16,865 nt of DNA from an uncultured Eubacteriales bacterium (GTDB lineage Bacteria > Bacillota > Clostridia > Christensenellales > CAG-917), in the NCBI GenBank assembly GCA_900547975.1, contig URIX01000041.1, positions 1-16,865 of the forward strand. Reading direction: 5' to 3'. The position numbers and the translations under genes were made by a program. Each line of letters starts with the position of its first letter. Position 1 is the first letter of the stretch. Of this stretch, positions 5,659-13,824 are shown in pieces. Below the pieces are notes generated by a model. The model did not search any database and was not told where the DNA came from. It saw only the letters and a program-made list of their open reading frames with translations.

Positions 5659-6174
5659 TTATTTCTTTTGTGCCGGCGCGAGAATCGTGTAAATCATACG
5701 GCCTTCTTGCACGGGCTTTTTCTCGACGGTAAATTCGCCGCCGACCATCGCGATGTAGTCCTCAACGATTTTGACCGCGATTTCGGGATGCGCTTGTTGG
5801 CGTCCTTTGAGGCGAATCGACGCTTTGACCTTGTTGCCGTCCGCGAGGAATTTCGCGGTTTGTTGGGCAAGTCTGGTGGTATCGCCGATGTCGATTGTCG
5901 CAGAAAGGCGGATTTCTTTGATTTCCATCACTTTCTGATTCTTTTTGGCTTCTTTTTCGCGTTTTTGTTGTTCGTAGCGATATTTGCCGTAGTCCATCAA
6001 TTTGCAGGTCGGAGGCTGAACGGAAGGCGGTGAAACCTTGCAGATGTCAAGCCCTTTTTCTTCCGCAATCGCTCGTGCATCTCTCATCGTGATAACGCCG
6101 TACTGTTGACCGTCGTCGCCGATGAGGCGCACTTCTCTGTCTCGGATTTGTTCATTGATTTGCAGTTCTTTCAA
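5659..6174 (-). CDS. infC: Translation initiation factor IF-3
   Basis: This 171-residue factor binds the 30S subunit, checks the start codon and initiator tRNA pairing and keeps the subunits apart. The N-terminal domain starts at KELQINEQIRDREVRLIG; the lysine-rich linker (YRYEQQKREKEAKKNQK) joins it to the C-terminal domain (VMEIKEIRLSATIDIGD to YTILAPAQKK). I place the start at a TTG at 6174 because AGGAG lies six bases upstream, the resulting length is normal for the family and no ATG or GTG fits. The frame is open to 6270, but those codons run through the attenuator hairpin and are leader. An inefficient start codon is common for infC, because IF-3 itself discriminates against such codons and so limits its own production; that feedback is known for E. 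coli and inferred here. Confidence 0.95.
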   Translation of the reverse strand: MKELQINEQIRDREVRLIGDDGQQYGVITMRDARAIAEEKGLDICKVSPPSVQPPTCKLMDYGKYRYEQQKREKEAKKNQKVMEIKEIRLSATIDIGDTTRLAQQTAKFLADGNKVKASIRLKGRQQAHPEIAVKIVEDYIAMVGGEFTVEKKPVQEGRMIYTILAPAQKK

Positions 6175-6334
6175 ATTGCTACTCCTATACACCTCGAAAG
6201 GTTTATTACATAAAAGAAGTGTCGAAGCAAAGTAACCTCGACACTTACCGATTGTCCTTATCATAGACAAGACTTAGTGAAGTGAGAACCATATCGCCGA
6301 AGGCTGATGGTGAAAGGCAATACCTTTGCTTTGC
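6175..6334 (-). promoter_or_regulatory. L20-type leader of the infC–rpmI–rplT operon
   Basis: About 160 nt lie between the predicted start point and the infC TTG. The first half contains ATTGCCTTTCACCAT, then a compact stem (ACCAT/ATGGT enclosing GCC-TTC-GGC) followed by TCTCACTTC. The second half is an attenuator hairpin. Position, architecture and these segments fit the Gram-positive L20 leader, in which excess L20 protein promotes termination before infC. I assign it by pattern; I could not run a covariance model. Confidence 0.75.
6209..6246 (-). terminator. Attenuator in the infC leader
   Basis: Perfect 9-bp arms AAGTGTCGA/TCGACACTT with a 12-nt loop are followed by CTTTTATG. It lies between the promoter and infC with no gene before it, so it is a conditional rather than an end-of-operon terminator. 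Confidence 0.75.
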
Positions 6335-6340
6335 TCGTAT

Positions 6341-6369
6341 ATATTATCAAAAACACTGACTCGTGTCAA
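6341..6369 (-). promoter_or_regulatory. Promoter of infC–rpmI–rplT
   Basis: TTGACA (6364–6369) and TAATAT (6341–6346) are separated by 17 bp, with the start expected near 6334. It begins 25 bp behind the thrS stop codon, and no separate thrS terminator is visible in between. Confidence 0.8.
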
Positions 6370-6394
6370 ACAAAAGTCGGATATTTTTGAAAAT

Positions 6395-8332
6395 TTATTT
6401 GATTTGCTTGGTTGCGACTTCCATAAGGGCGAGTTTTGCAAAGTCGGAAACGCTCATTATGCCCAAGTCGCCGTCGGTGCGATGGCGGACGGAAACGACT
6501 TTCTGCTCTGCTTCCTTGTCGCCTACGACAAGTATATACGGCACTTTTTCAAGTTGCGCGTCACGGATTTTCTTGCCGAGTTTTTCGTTTCTTACGTCCG
6601 CTTCCGCGCGCAATCCCATATCGAAAAGTTGATTGCGGATATTCATTGCAGCCTCTGACGTACGGTCGGTGAGCGACAAAACGCGCACTTGTTCGGGCGC
6701 AAGCCACATCGGAAACGCGCCGTTGTACTTTTCTATAAGCATTGCCAAAGTGCGCTCGTAACAACCTATCGACGAGCGATGAATTATTATCGGACGTGCC
6801 TTTTCGCCGTTTTCGTCGATGTATATCATATCGAAGCGCGTAGCGAGCGAGAAGTCGATTTGAACGGTGAACAGCGTATCTTCCTTGCCGTGCACGTTTT
6901 TGCCCTGTACGTCGAGTTTAGGCCCGTAGAAAGCCGCTTCGCCCCACGCTTCCGTATGCTCTATGCCGAGATCGGAAAGGATATTCTGCATTGCGGTTTC
7001 CACCCTGTTCCAGTCCTCTGCCGTGCCGACGTACTTGTCGGGATTGCTCGGGTCCCAGCGCGAAAAACGATAACTTACGTCGTTTTGAAGTCCGAGAACG
7101 CCGATAAGGTATTTTATGAGGTCCACCGCGCCTTTGAACTCGGATTCGAGTTGCGCGGGCGTGCAGATTATATGTCCGTCCGAGAGCGTAAACTGGCGTA
7201 TTCTCGTAAGCCCGTGCATTTCACCGCTTGCTTCTTTTCGGAATTCTATTGCGGTTTCCGCATACCTTACGGGCAAATCGCGGTAACTTTTGAGTCCGTT
7301 TTTGTAGATTGTGAATTGAAGCGGACAAGTCATCGGGCGCAAGCACAAAATCTCGTCGTCAACGTCCTCGTCGCCGATATAGAACATCTTGTCCTTGTAG
7401 TGATCCCAGTGTCCCGAAATGATAAAGAGGTTGTTTTTGGTCATAATCGGGGTTTTGGTGAGTTGGTAACCGCGCTTTTGTTCCTCATCCTCGACGAAGC
7501 GTTCCATAATCTGAATAATGCGCGCGCCTTTGGGCATCATAAGCGGAAGTCCCTGCCCGATATTCTCGTCGGTCATAAACAAGCCGAGTTCTCTGCCCAC
7601 TTTGTTGTGGTCGCGCGATTTGGCTTCTTCGAGTTTTTTGATATACTCGTCAAGATCGGCATTTTTTGTGAAACAAGTGCCGTATATGCGAGTAAGCATC
7701 TTATTCTTTTCGTTGCCCTTCCAGTACGCGCCCGTGAGCGACGTGAGCTTGAACGCCTTGATTTTGCCCGTAGACGTGAGGTGCGGACCTGCGCAAAGGT
7801 CGATGAAATCGCCTTGCTGATAAAAGGATATTTTCTCGCCTTTGGGAATATCCGCCAAAAGTCCCGCCTTGTATATCTGCTTCATCTTCGCAATACGCGC
7901 TTCCGCCTCTTTGCGAGTGCATTCTATGCGGGATATAGGCATATTCGCCTTGATTATGCTTTTCATTTCCGCTTCGATTTTGCCGAAGTCGGCTTGGGTT
8001 ATGGGCGTTCTGAAATCGAAATCGTAATAAAAACCGTTGTCGACGGCAGGACCGATTGCGAGTTGTACGGTGGGATAAATGTTTCTGACCGCTTGCGCAA
8101 GAATATGCGCGCAAGTGTGGCGATACACCCGTCTGCCGTCCTCGTCCGCAAACGTAAGCACTTCAAACGTGCAATCTTTGTCCAAAACGGTGTCGAGAGA
8201 AGAAACGACGCCGTCGATTTTGCAAGCAAGAGCGTTTCTTGCAAGAGAATCGGAAAAACTCTTGATAGCGTCGAGCGCAGACATTGCGCCGTCGATAGAA
8301 ATCATTTTGCCGTCTTTCAAAGTCAAATTCAT
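6395..8332 (-). CDS. thrS: Threonyl-tRNA synthetase
   Basis: This 645-residue class II synthetase attaches threonine to tRNA-Thr and clears mischarged serine. Order: TGS domain (1–60), editing domain with HTCAH (His72, His76) and CAGPH (Cys180, His184), catalytic core (about 245–540) and anticodon-binding domain (545–640). The zinc ligands are Cys336 (RPMTC), His387 (SDGH) and His518 (IIHRSSIG). Motif 2 reads FRKEASGEMHGLTRIRQF and the stretch after Cys336 reads PLQFTIYK, unlike the CPGH…FK of E. coli and most bacteria; all catalytic landmarks are still present. The ATG at 8332 follows GGAGG by seven bases and gives the normal length; the 107 upstream codons cross the promoter and the lacZ terminator and are not coding. 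It has its own promoter and no T-box. Confidence 0.96.
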   Translation of the reverse strand: MNLTLKDGKMISIDGAMSALDAIKSFSDSLARNALACKIDGVVSSLDTVLDKDCTFEVLTFADEDGRRVYRHTCAHILAQAVRNIYPTVQLAIGPAVDNGFYYDFDFRTPITQADFGKIEAEMKSIIKANMPISRIECTRKEAEARIAKMKQIYKAGLLADIPKGEKISFYQQGDFIDLCAGPHLTSTGKIKAFKLTSLTGAYWKGNEKNKMLTRIYGTCFTKNADLDEYIKKLEEAKSRDHNKVGRELGLFMTDENIGQGLPLMMPKGARIIQIMERFVEDEEQKRGYQLTKTPIMTKNNLFIISGHWDHYKDKMFYIGDEDVDDEILCLRPMTCPLQFTIYKNGLKSYRDLPVRYAETAIEFRKEASGEMHGLTRIRQFTLSDGHIICTPAQLESEFKGAVDLIKYLIGVLGLQNDVSYRFSRWDPSNPDKYVGTAEDWNRVETAMQNILSDLGIEHTEAWGEAAFYGPKLDVQGKNVHGKEDTLFTVQIDFSLATRFDMIYIDENGEKARPIIIHRSSIGCYERTLAMLIEKYNGAFPMWLAPEQVRVLSLTDRTSEAAMNIRNQLFDMGLRAEADVRNEKLGKKIRDAQLEKVPYILVVGDKEAEQKVVSVRHRTDGDLGIMSVSDFAKLALMEVATKQIK

Positions 8333-8389
8333 AGCAAGCCTCCGCGCAATCTGCCTTACCACAGCAGTACGCACAAAATAATGGAACAA

Positions 8390-8418
8390 ATTATAAATAC
8401 GTTGGCTATTTCTGTCAA
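8390..8418 (-). promoter_or_regulatory. Perfect consensus promoter of thrS
   Basis: TTGACA (8413–8418), a 17-bp spacer and TATAAT (8390–8395) match the sigma-A consensus at all 12 positions. The start is expected near 8383, leaving a leader of only about 50 nt that holds no T-box or terminator. Confidence 0.9.
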
Positions 8419-8478
8419 CGAAAAACCGCAAATAAAAAACCGTTGCTACATATGGTGGTGACACTCTCAAACAATGAC

Positions 8479-8511
8479 AAAAAAGCGGCGTCGAAGTACG
8501 TTCGACGCCGC
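8479..8511 (-). terminator. Terminator behind lacZ
   Basis: A perfect 11-bp GC-rich stem (GCGGCGTCGAA/TTCGACGCCGC, 8485–8511) with a five-base loop is followed by TTTTTTG on the minus strand. It is the first clear terminator downstream of dnaG. An A-rich flank (8512–8517) on the other side could make it work in both directions, but no plus-strand gene needs it. Confidence 0.92.
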
Positions 8512-8532
8512 AAAAAATTCGTTTTGATTGCT

Positions 8533-11500
8533 TTACGCTTTGATGACGAAACTGAACTCGTGATAACGGTTGGGAAGTATCTTGTAGCGTTTCTTCGTGC
8601 AAGCAAGTGCCGGTACGTCGCCGCCTACGCCGCGTTGCGCGCCGTCTATGCACACTTCGACTACGCCGCCGTGCTTGAGTTCGTGCGCGTGCGTCGCATC
8701 TTCGAGTGCCTCTTGCGTGTAGTCGTGTACGCTGAATTCAAACGGCTTGTCGCAAGCAACGAACGTAAGTCCGTCCTCGCCGCCCACTTTGAGCCAACGC
8801 GCGTCGGTGTGGTTGCCGTTCTCTTGCGGAACGAGATAGTTATGCTCGAAATCCGCGATTTTGCCTGAATAGATGCCGAGTTTTGCGGCGGCTTTTCTGT
8901 CGCAATAGTTCTCGTGAGGTCCTCTTGCAAAGAACGTCATATCATCGGAAGTTGCGAGTCCCATTCTGAAACCGTATCTCGGAAGCGAGAACATATTGTT
9001 CTTCACTCTCATAGACACTTTCAGTCCGTCCTCGCCCGCTTCGTACACGGTTTTGAGGGACCACATTTGCGGCGAGCAAGACCAGTCTATCACGAGCGAC
9101 TTGTCCGTTATCGTCATGTTCGACTTGACGAGGTGGTCCTTGCAGGACTTGAAGTAGGTTTTGCCCAAGAGCGCGATTGCGAAAGGCGGAACTTGCGGCG
9201 ATTTGTCGTTGTCGATTGCGGCGCGCCAGAAGTTGAGCATAACGGGCGATGCGAGTTTTTCCTTGCCGTCCACGACGATTGATGAAATACATCCGCCGTT
9301 TTTGGACACGGTTGCACGCATTTTTCCGCATTCTAACACAATCTTTCCGTCCTCGTTGAAAACGGTTTTGCCTTGCGCGCTCTTAAACTCTTGCGGAACG
9401 TAACCCGTCATATCGAGTTGCTCGCAAGCCACGACGTCGCCGTCTTCGAACACGTCGAAACTGCCCTTTACCACCGCATAGCAGTTGATTGCGACTTCGC
9501 CTTTTCCTTGCGGAATTTCAAACGGCATATCCACGCTTCCTTTTTCGAGAGGTTTGACGGAAGGCATATCGACGGTTTTGGTTTCGGTCACTACGCCGTT
9601 TTGCAAGAGTTCGAATCTCAAAGCGAACTTGTCGAGATTTGTGAACATATATTCGTTTGTAAGTTCGATTTTGTCGCCCTTACGCTCGAATTGCACTTGT
9701 TGATAGACCTTTGCGACCTCGTAGAACGCCGGATTAGGGCTTCTGTCCGCTCTGACGATACCGTTGAATGCAAACGTGCCGTCGTTGGGTTTGTCGCCCC
9801 AGTCGCCTCCGTAGGTGTATTCAACCACGCCGTCCTGATTGACGCGCTTTATCGCTTGGTCGGCAAAGTCCCAGATATATCCGCCACAGAGTCTGTCGTG
9901 CTTTCTGAAATGCTTCCAGTAGTCCTCGAAGTTGCCCAAACTGTTGCCCATACAGTGCGCGTATTCGCATTGAATGAACGGCTTGTTCTTGTACATTCTC
10001 GGCGTGAGCAAATGTCCGAGCGGCGCCCACAACGCCATCGAGTGAATATGGCATCTGTTGTTGGCGATTTCTTCCATTTGTTCCTCTTTGGTGTACATCT
10101 CGCTCATAATGTCGGTGGTTTTTACGTACGCGTCGGGTTCGTAGTGTATGGGGCGAGTGTTGTCGAGTTCGAGCGCGGCTTTTTTCATTGCGGGGAACGC
10201 TTTTCCGTTTCCGCTCTCGTTGCCGAGCGACCAAAAGAGTATGCACGCGTGATTGCGATAGGTCAAAACCATATTTCTCATACGCCAGCACACTTGCTCT
10301 GTCCATCTCTTGCTCGAGCGCGGCACGCGAGTTGCAAGGCCGTGCGTTTCGAGGTTGTTTTCGCACATAACCATAATGCCGTACTTGTCGCAAAGTTCGT
10401 AGAAGTGGCGGCTGTTGGGATAATGCGAGGTTCTTATGCTGTTCACGTTATGCTTTTTGAGCAAAAGAATATCTTTTTCGGTGTACTCTCTCGGCACGGC
10501 GTGACCGAAGTCGGGGTGAAATTCGTGACGGTTTACGCCTCTTATTTTCAACTTTTTGCCGTTGAGAGTTATGTACGGTTGCTTGCCGTCGATTGACGGG
10601 ATAATCTCGACCTTTCTGAATCCGAAATCTATCTCGCGCATATCGTGGAAAACGGTTTTCTCCTTTTCCTGCGACGTGAACGCAAGACGAAGTTTGTAAA
10701 GATACGGGTCCTCCGCGCTCCAAAGGTGCGGATTTTCTATATTTTCCGCCATTTTGACAGTCATAGACTCGTCCTCGTCAAGACCGAGTACGGCGAAGTT
10801 GCCCTCGCACACATTGTTGCCGTCCCTGTCGATAAGTTCGATTTTGACGTCGGCGTCCGAAATCTCTACGCCTTTTGCGCAGTACACGCTTGCGTCGACC
10901 AAGAGTTTCACTTTGGAATAATCCTCGTTGAATTCTGCGCGCGCATACATATCCTCAATGCGCACGTCGGGAAGGAAAATCAAGTTGACGTCGCGGAAAA
11001 GTCCAGAAATGCGCCACATATCCTGATCTTCGAGATAACTGCCCGTCGTGTAACGATAAACGATAATTTTAAGTTCGTTTTCGCCGACCTTGACGTAAGG
11101 CGTAATATCGTATTCCTGATAGTCGAACGTATCCTCGCTGTATCCGATAAACGAGCCGTTTACGTACACTTGCGCACCGCTGTTTGCGGCAAAATTGACG
11201 TGTATGCTTCCGCTCACCTTGTCGAGCACGAACGTGCGCCTATAAACGCCGCAATTATTTTCGTTTTCGTTGATATGCGGCTTGCCCGTCGTTGCAATGG
11301 GGTGCGGATAGCGGATATTGGAATAAATGGGTTTTCCGTAGCCTTTGAGTTGCCAGTTGGACGGCACTTCGATTTTGTCCCACGTTTTGGGGTTGGGGTC
11401 GAGAATAGCCGCCGACACGTAGTATTTGAAATCCCATTCGCCGTTCAAAAGAAGGGTTTTTACGTTGCCGTTTTGGTCTATCGGGAAGCCTGCGCCGTGC

Positions 11501-11553
11501 TTTTTCTCAACATTGACGCAATAAACGTCGGGATTGTTGTAGTAATTTTTCAT
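8533..11553 (-). CDS. lacZ: Beta-galactosidase, glycoside hydrolase family 2 (LacZ type)
   Basis: This 1006-residue enzyme hydrolyses terminal beta-D-galactosides such as lactose. It has the full five-domain LacZ layout: a jelly-roll sugar-binding domain (about 40–190, ending SYLEDQDMWRISGLFRDV), immunoglobulin-like domain, TIM barrel (about 330–620), second immunoglobulin-like domain and the C-terminal domain with PQENGNHTDARW. The acid/base is Glu446 in WSLGNESGNG and the nucleophile Glu530 in QCEYAHCMGNSLG; GVNRHEFHP and GGYIWDFADQ line the active site. There is no signal peptide, so it should be cytoplasmic. No transporter or regulator gene is adjacent. The ATG at 11553 is chosen because AGAGGAAG precedes it; the frame is open to 11703 but that overlaps the Zn-ribbon gene. 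It lies 26 nt behind that gene with no terminator or convincing promoter between. Confidence 0.95.
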   Translation of the reverse strand: MKNYYNNPDVYCVNVEKKHGAGFPIDQNGNVKTLLLNGEWDFKYYVSAAILDPNPKTWDKIEVPSNWQLKGYGKPIYSNIRYPHPIATTGKPHINENENNCGVYRRTFVLDKVSGSIHVNFAANSGAQVYVNGSFIGYSEDTFDYQEYDITPYVKVGENELKIIVYRYTTGSYLEDQDMWRISGLFRDVNLIFLPDVRIEDMYARAEFNEDYSKVKLLVDASVYCAKGVEISDADVKIELIDRDGNNVCEGNFAVLGLDEDESMTVKMAENIENPHLWSAEDPYLYKLRLAFTSQEKEKTVFHDMREIDFGFRKVEIIPSIDGKQPYITLNGKKLKIRGVNRHEFHPDFGHAVPREYTEKDILLLKKHNVNSIRTSHYPNSRHFYELCDKYGIMVMCENNLETHGLATRVPRSSKRWTEQVCWRMRNMVLTYRNHACILFWSLGNESGNGKAFPAMKKAALELDNTRPIHYEPDAYVKTTDIMSEMYTKEEQMEEIANNRCHIHSMALWAPLGHLLTPRMYKNKPFIQCEYAHCMGNSLGNFEDYWKHFRKHDRLCGGYIWDFADQAIKRVNQDGVVEYTYGGDWGDKPNDGTFAFNGIVRADRSPNPAFYEVAKVYQQVQFERKGDKIELTNEYMFTNLDKFALRFELLQNGVVTETKTVDMPSVKPLEKGSVDMPFEIPQGKGEVAINCYAVVKGSFDVFEDGDVVACEQLDMTGYVPQEFKSAQGKTVFNEDGKIVLECGKMRATVSKNGGCISSIVVDGKEKLASPVMLNFWRAAIDNDKSPQVPPFAIALLGKTYFKSCKDHLVKSNMTITDKSLVIDWSCSPQMWSLKTVYEAGEDGLKVSMRVKNNMFSLPRYGFRMGLATSDDMTFFARGPHENYCDRKAAAKLGIYSGKIADFEHNYLVPQENGNHTDARWLKVGGEDGLTFVACDKPFEFSVHDYTQEALEDATHAHELKHGGVVEVCIDGAQRGVGGDVPALACTKKRYKILPNRYHEFSFVIKA

Positions 11554-11579
11554 AATTTTTCTTCCTCTCGCGTTTAAAA

Positions 11580-12296
11580 TTATTGTTCGTCCGCAACGTA
11601 AAGTATTCTGCGGCAGTTGGGGCATTCGGCGTAGTCGCCGACATTGCGAAGTTTTGATTTGGTGTCGTTGTCCACTTCCATCATACAGCGACCGCAAAGG
11701 CAATTCTTGCTGTCGTATTTGACGAAAGCGGGCATTCTTTTCGCACCTCTGAGCGCGAGATAGGTGTGCATAACGTTTTCGGGAATCTCGCCTTTGAGAG
11801 CGTTGAGTTGAGATTTGATTTCCACCACTCTGGGTTGGAATTTTTTGACGAGATTGTCGTATTCCGCCTTTGCGCTCTTATATACGTCGGTGGCTTTTAC
11901 GCCCTGATCCCAAGTCTTTTTGTAACTGTCGTTGACTTGATCGATCTTTGCCGCCGCGCCGTTCGCCTCTTTCTCGAGAGCACTGATTTTATCGGCGATG
12001 GAAGCGACCATTTTGAGATAGTGATCCGCTTCGTTTGCGTCCTGAACGTCTTCCAAAATGCCGTCGAACTCGTCGAGTTCCTCTTTGAGCGCGTCGATTT
12101 TGCCTTTCATTGCGGCGTAGCCTGCAAGAAGATCGCTCGCTTCGGCTTTGAGTTTGCCTATCATCTCGGTTGCGCTTTCCAAACGCGATTTCGCAACGGC
12201 GAGTTTTTGGCGTTCGTCGCTCTTTGCAACCTCGTTTTCAAGAGTCATAAGTTCTTGGTCTATCTTTTGGTATTGAAGTATCTTGTCAAATTTCAT
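11580..12296 (-). CDS. Coiled-coil protein with C-terminal C4 zinc ribbon (COG1579-type)
   Basis: This 238-residue protein has a long charged helical part (about 1–170, for example DEQLMTLENE-like heptads and DALKEELDEFDGILEDVQ), predicted to form an antiparallel coiled coil, followed by a zinc ribbon with Cys201-x2-Cys204 and Cys225-x2-Cys228 (CPNCRRILY). Proteins of this build are annotated as putative nucleic-acid-binding proteins and commonly sit beside Nif3-family genes; their role is not established. The gene overlaps the end of the Nif3 gene by 11 nt and has GGAGG five bases before its ATG, which points to translational coupling. An extra cysteine (Cys199) lies next to the first zinc pair. 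Confidence 0.88.
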   Translation of the reverse strand: MKFDKILQYQKIDQELMTLENEVAKSDERQKLAVAKSRLESATEMIGKLKAEASDLLAGYAAMKGKIDALKEELDEFDGILEDVQDANEADHYLKMVASIADKISALEKEANGAAAKIDQVNDSYKKTWDQGVKATDVYKSAKAEYDNLVKKFQPRVVEIKSQLNALKGEIPENVMHTYLALRGAKRMPAFVKYDSKNCLCGRCMMEVDNDTKSKLRNVGDYAECPNCRRILYVADEQ

Positions 12297-13053
12297 TGTA
12301 TCCTCCGACTGTCTTGAACGGACAGTTTTGTTTTGCTTTTATAATTCTCACGCCGCTCGGCGCAATGATTTGTTCAAAAAGGTTCTGCACGATAATTTCG
12401 CTTGCGTAGTGCGAAAATTCGACGATAGGAAACTCGTCGTTTTCGGAAGCGACGTAAAGATGATGCTTAAAGTCGCCGCTTACGAACACGTCCGCGTTCG
12501 CTTTTGCGTTTTCGTATGCCGAATCGCTCGCGCCGCCGCCGCAAATTATCATTGCTTTTTCAACGGTTTTATTCTTGTCGCCCGTGTATTTGACGGAATC
12601 GTCTTTAAGGGTTGCCGCAACGTGCTTTGCGAAATCTTCGAGAGATTGCGCCTTTATATCACACACTACGCCTACGCCGTTCGCACAAAGGTTCTCGCCG
12701 CCCAAAAGCGTTGCAAGGGTCATGCAAAGTCCGTTTTCGCACTCGTCGAGATTGGTATGCGCACTGTACACCGTCAATCCGTTTTTGAGTACGTCCTTTA
12801 TAATCTCGCCTTTCGACTCGGCGGTGTTTATACTCTTGATTGCCGAGAAAAAGAACGGGTGATGCGTGACGATAAGATTGCAGTTTTGCTCAACCGCTTG
12901 TCTTATTACGTCTTTGGTGAGGTCGAGAGCAACCAAAACGCCTCTGCATTCGTCGTTTAGATTGCCTATCATTAGACCGGGATTATCCCACGCCTCCGCA
13001 AGCGCGACGGGCGCAAATTCTTCTATCGTATCAACTATTTGTCTGTGTTTCAT
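12286..13053 (-). CDS. Nif3-like dinuclear metal-centre protein
   Basis: This 255-residue protein belongs to the Nif3/YbgI/YqfO family, toroidal hexamers that hold two metal ions per subunit. Proposed roles include GTP cyclohydrolase I type 2 activity, but the function is not settled. Metal ligands are visible: His64 and His65 in VTHHPFFF, Asp103 in SAHTNLDECENG, and a C-terminal His in EFSHYASE. It is the short form, without the PII-like insert of B. subtilis YqfO. The ATG at 13053 is used because AAGGA lies seven bases upstream; a GTG at 13083 in the same frame has no ribosome binding site. It follows trmK after 111 nt, more than the other spacers in this operon, and overlaps the Zn-ribbon gene. 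Confidence 0.92.
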   Translation of the reverse strand: MKHRQIVDTIEEFAPVALAEAWDNPGLMIGNLNDECRGVLVALDLTKDVIRQAVEQNCNLIVTHHPFFFSAIKSINTAESKGEIIKDVLKNGLTVYSAHTNLDECENGLCMTLATLLGGENLCANGVGVVCDIKAQSLEDFAKHVAATLKDDSVKYTGDKNKTVEKAMIICGGGASDSAYENAKANADVFVSGDFKHHLYVASENDEFPIVEFSHYASEIIVQNLFEQIIAPSGVRIIKAKQNCPFKTVGGYNEI

Positions 13054-13085
13054 TTCTTTATCCTTAATTCGAGGATTTGCCACTA

Positions 13086-13119
13086 CGGCGATTTTTGCGT
13101 CTTTTGCGGCGATTTTTGC
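13086..13119. repeat. 13-bp direct repeat with 21-bp period before the Nif3 gene
   Basis: CGGCGATTTTTGC occurs at 13086–13098 and again at 13107–13119, exactly 21 bp apart, in the 111-nt spacer between trmK and the Nif3 gene. A 21-bp offset is two helical turns. It could be a binding site or a chance duplication of a T-rich segment. Confidence 0.5.
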
Positions 13120-13164
13120 CGTTAGGCTTTATTTCCGTTTGGGATTTATTTGTCGTTTCGACTT

Positions 13165-13824
13165 TTAGTTGCGCTTTTGCAAAGCGTTTTCGAGTTTGGT
13201 GATTTTGTCTTTCAATTCGACGGCTTTGGGATTGCGTTCGAGTATGTTTTTCATACCCTCGATTTCCTTGTTTGCAAAGTAAGCAAAGTTGTCGCTCGTA
13301 TCGAAAAACGCGCCGTATGCGATTTGCTCGCTTGAAAGAGTGCTTTCACCCTCGTTCGTTTTTACGATTGTGTACGTTTTGCCCGCACATTCGAGCATTT
13401 CGTCGAAAACTATCGTGTGTCCGCACTTTACTATCGCCGCTCTCACCTTTTCGGGGTGAGTGTTTGCAGAAAGAAGATAGTGCAAAAAACGCTTGCCTTG
13501 CTCGTTTGCTCGCAAAATTATGTCTGATATGACGTCGCCGCCCAAGCCTGCGATAATAACGGTGTCGACTTCCCTGTCCGCAACAGGTTCGAGTCCGTTT
13601 CCGAGCCTCGCTGTCATAACGTCTTGCACGCCGTTTTCCTTTGCAAGTTCTTCGGCTTTTGCAAGCGAGGGCACGGAAATGTCCGTTGCGATAACTTCGC
13701 TTGCTCTGTCCGTGCTTACGAGATAGTAGCCGAGTTTGCCGTGATCACAGCCTACGTCCGCAACTTTGCCGTAATCCACTAGGTTGGCAATGGCGGTCAG
13801 TCTTTGGTCGAGTCGTATGGGCAT
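13165..13824 (-). CDS. trmK: tRNA (adenine-22-N1)-methyltransferase TrmK
   Basis: This 219-residue SAM-dependent enzyme methylates A22 in the D-loop of tRNAs. The class I methyltransferase fold shows motif I (VADVGCDHGKLGYYL, 21–35), the acidic end of strand 2 (VIATDIS) and AGLGGDVI, typical of the TrmK family. The C-terminus (about 195–219, ELKDKITKLENALQKR) is a short coiled coil, as in known family members. The start ATG shares one base with the sigA stop codon (TGATG), so translation is coupled. sigA–trmK–Nif3 is a conserved neighbourhood in Gram-positive bacteria. Confidence 0.93.
   Translation of the reverse strand: MPIRLDQRLTAIANLVDYGKVADVGCDHGKLGYYLVSTDRASEVIATDISVPSLAKAEELAKENGVQDVMTARLGNGLEPVADREVDTVIIAGLGGDVISDIILRANEQGKRFLHYLLSANTHPEKVRAAIVKCGHTIVFDEMLECAGKTYTIVKTNEGESTLSSEQIAYGAFFDTSDNFAYFANKEIEGMKNILERNPKAVELKDKITKLENALQKRN

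Noticed and set aside
6175..6270. Upstream extension of infC from an ATG at 6270
   Set aside because: It translates the attenuator hairpin and leader; the TTG at 6174 has the ribosome binding site and the family length.
8333..8389. T-box riboswitch in front of thrS
   Set aside because: The leader is only about 50 nt and has no specifier stem, AGGGTGG-type T-box sequence or terminator.
6689..8461. 590-codon plus-strand open frame opposite thrS
   Set aside because: It is antisense to a fully conserved ThrRS, has no ribosome binding site and no recognisable domain. Long antisense frames are expected from the codon bias of these genes.
8333..8653. 107-codon N-terminal extension of thrS
   Set aside because: It covers the thrS promoter, the lacZ terminator and the end of lacZ. 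The ATG at 8332 gives the normal length and TGS domain start.
11554..11703. 50-codon N-terminal extension of lacZ
   Set aside because: It overlaps the conserved zinc ribbon of the upstream gene, whereas the ATG at 11553 has a good ribosome binding site.
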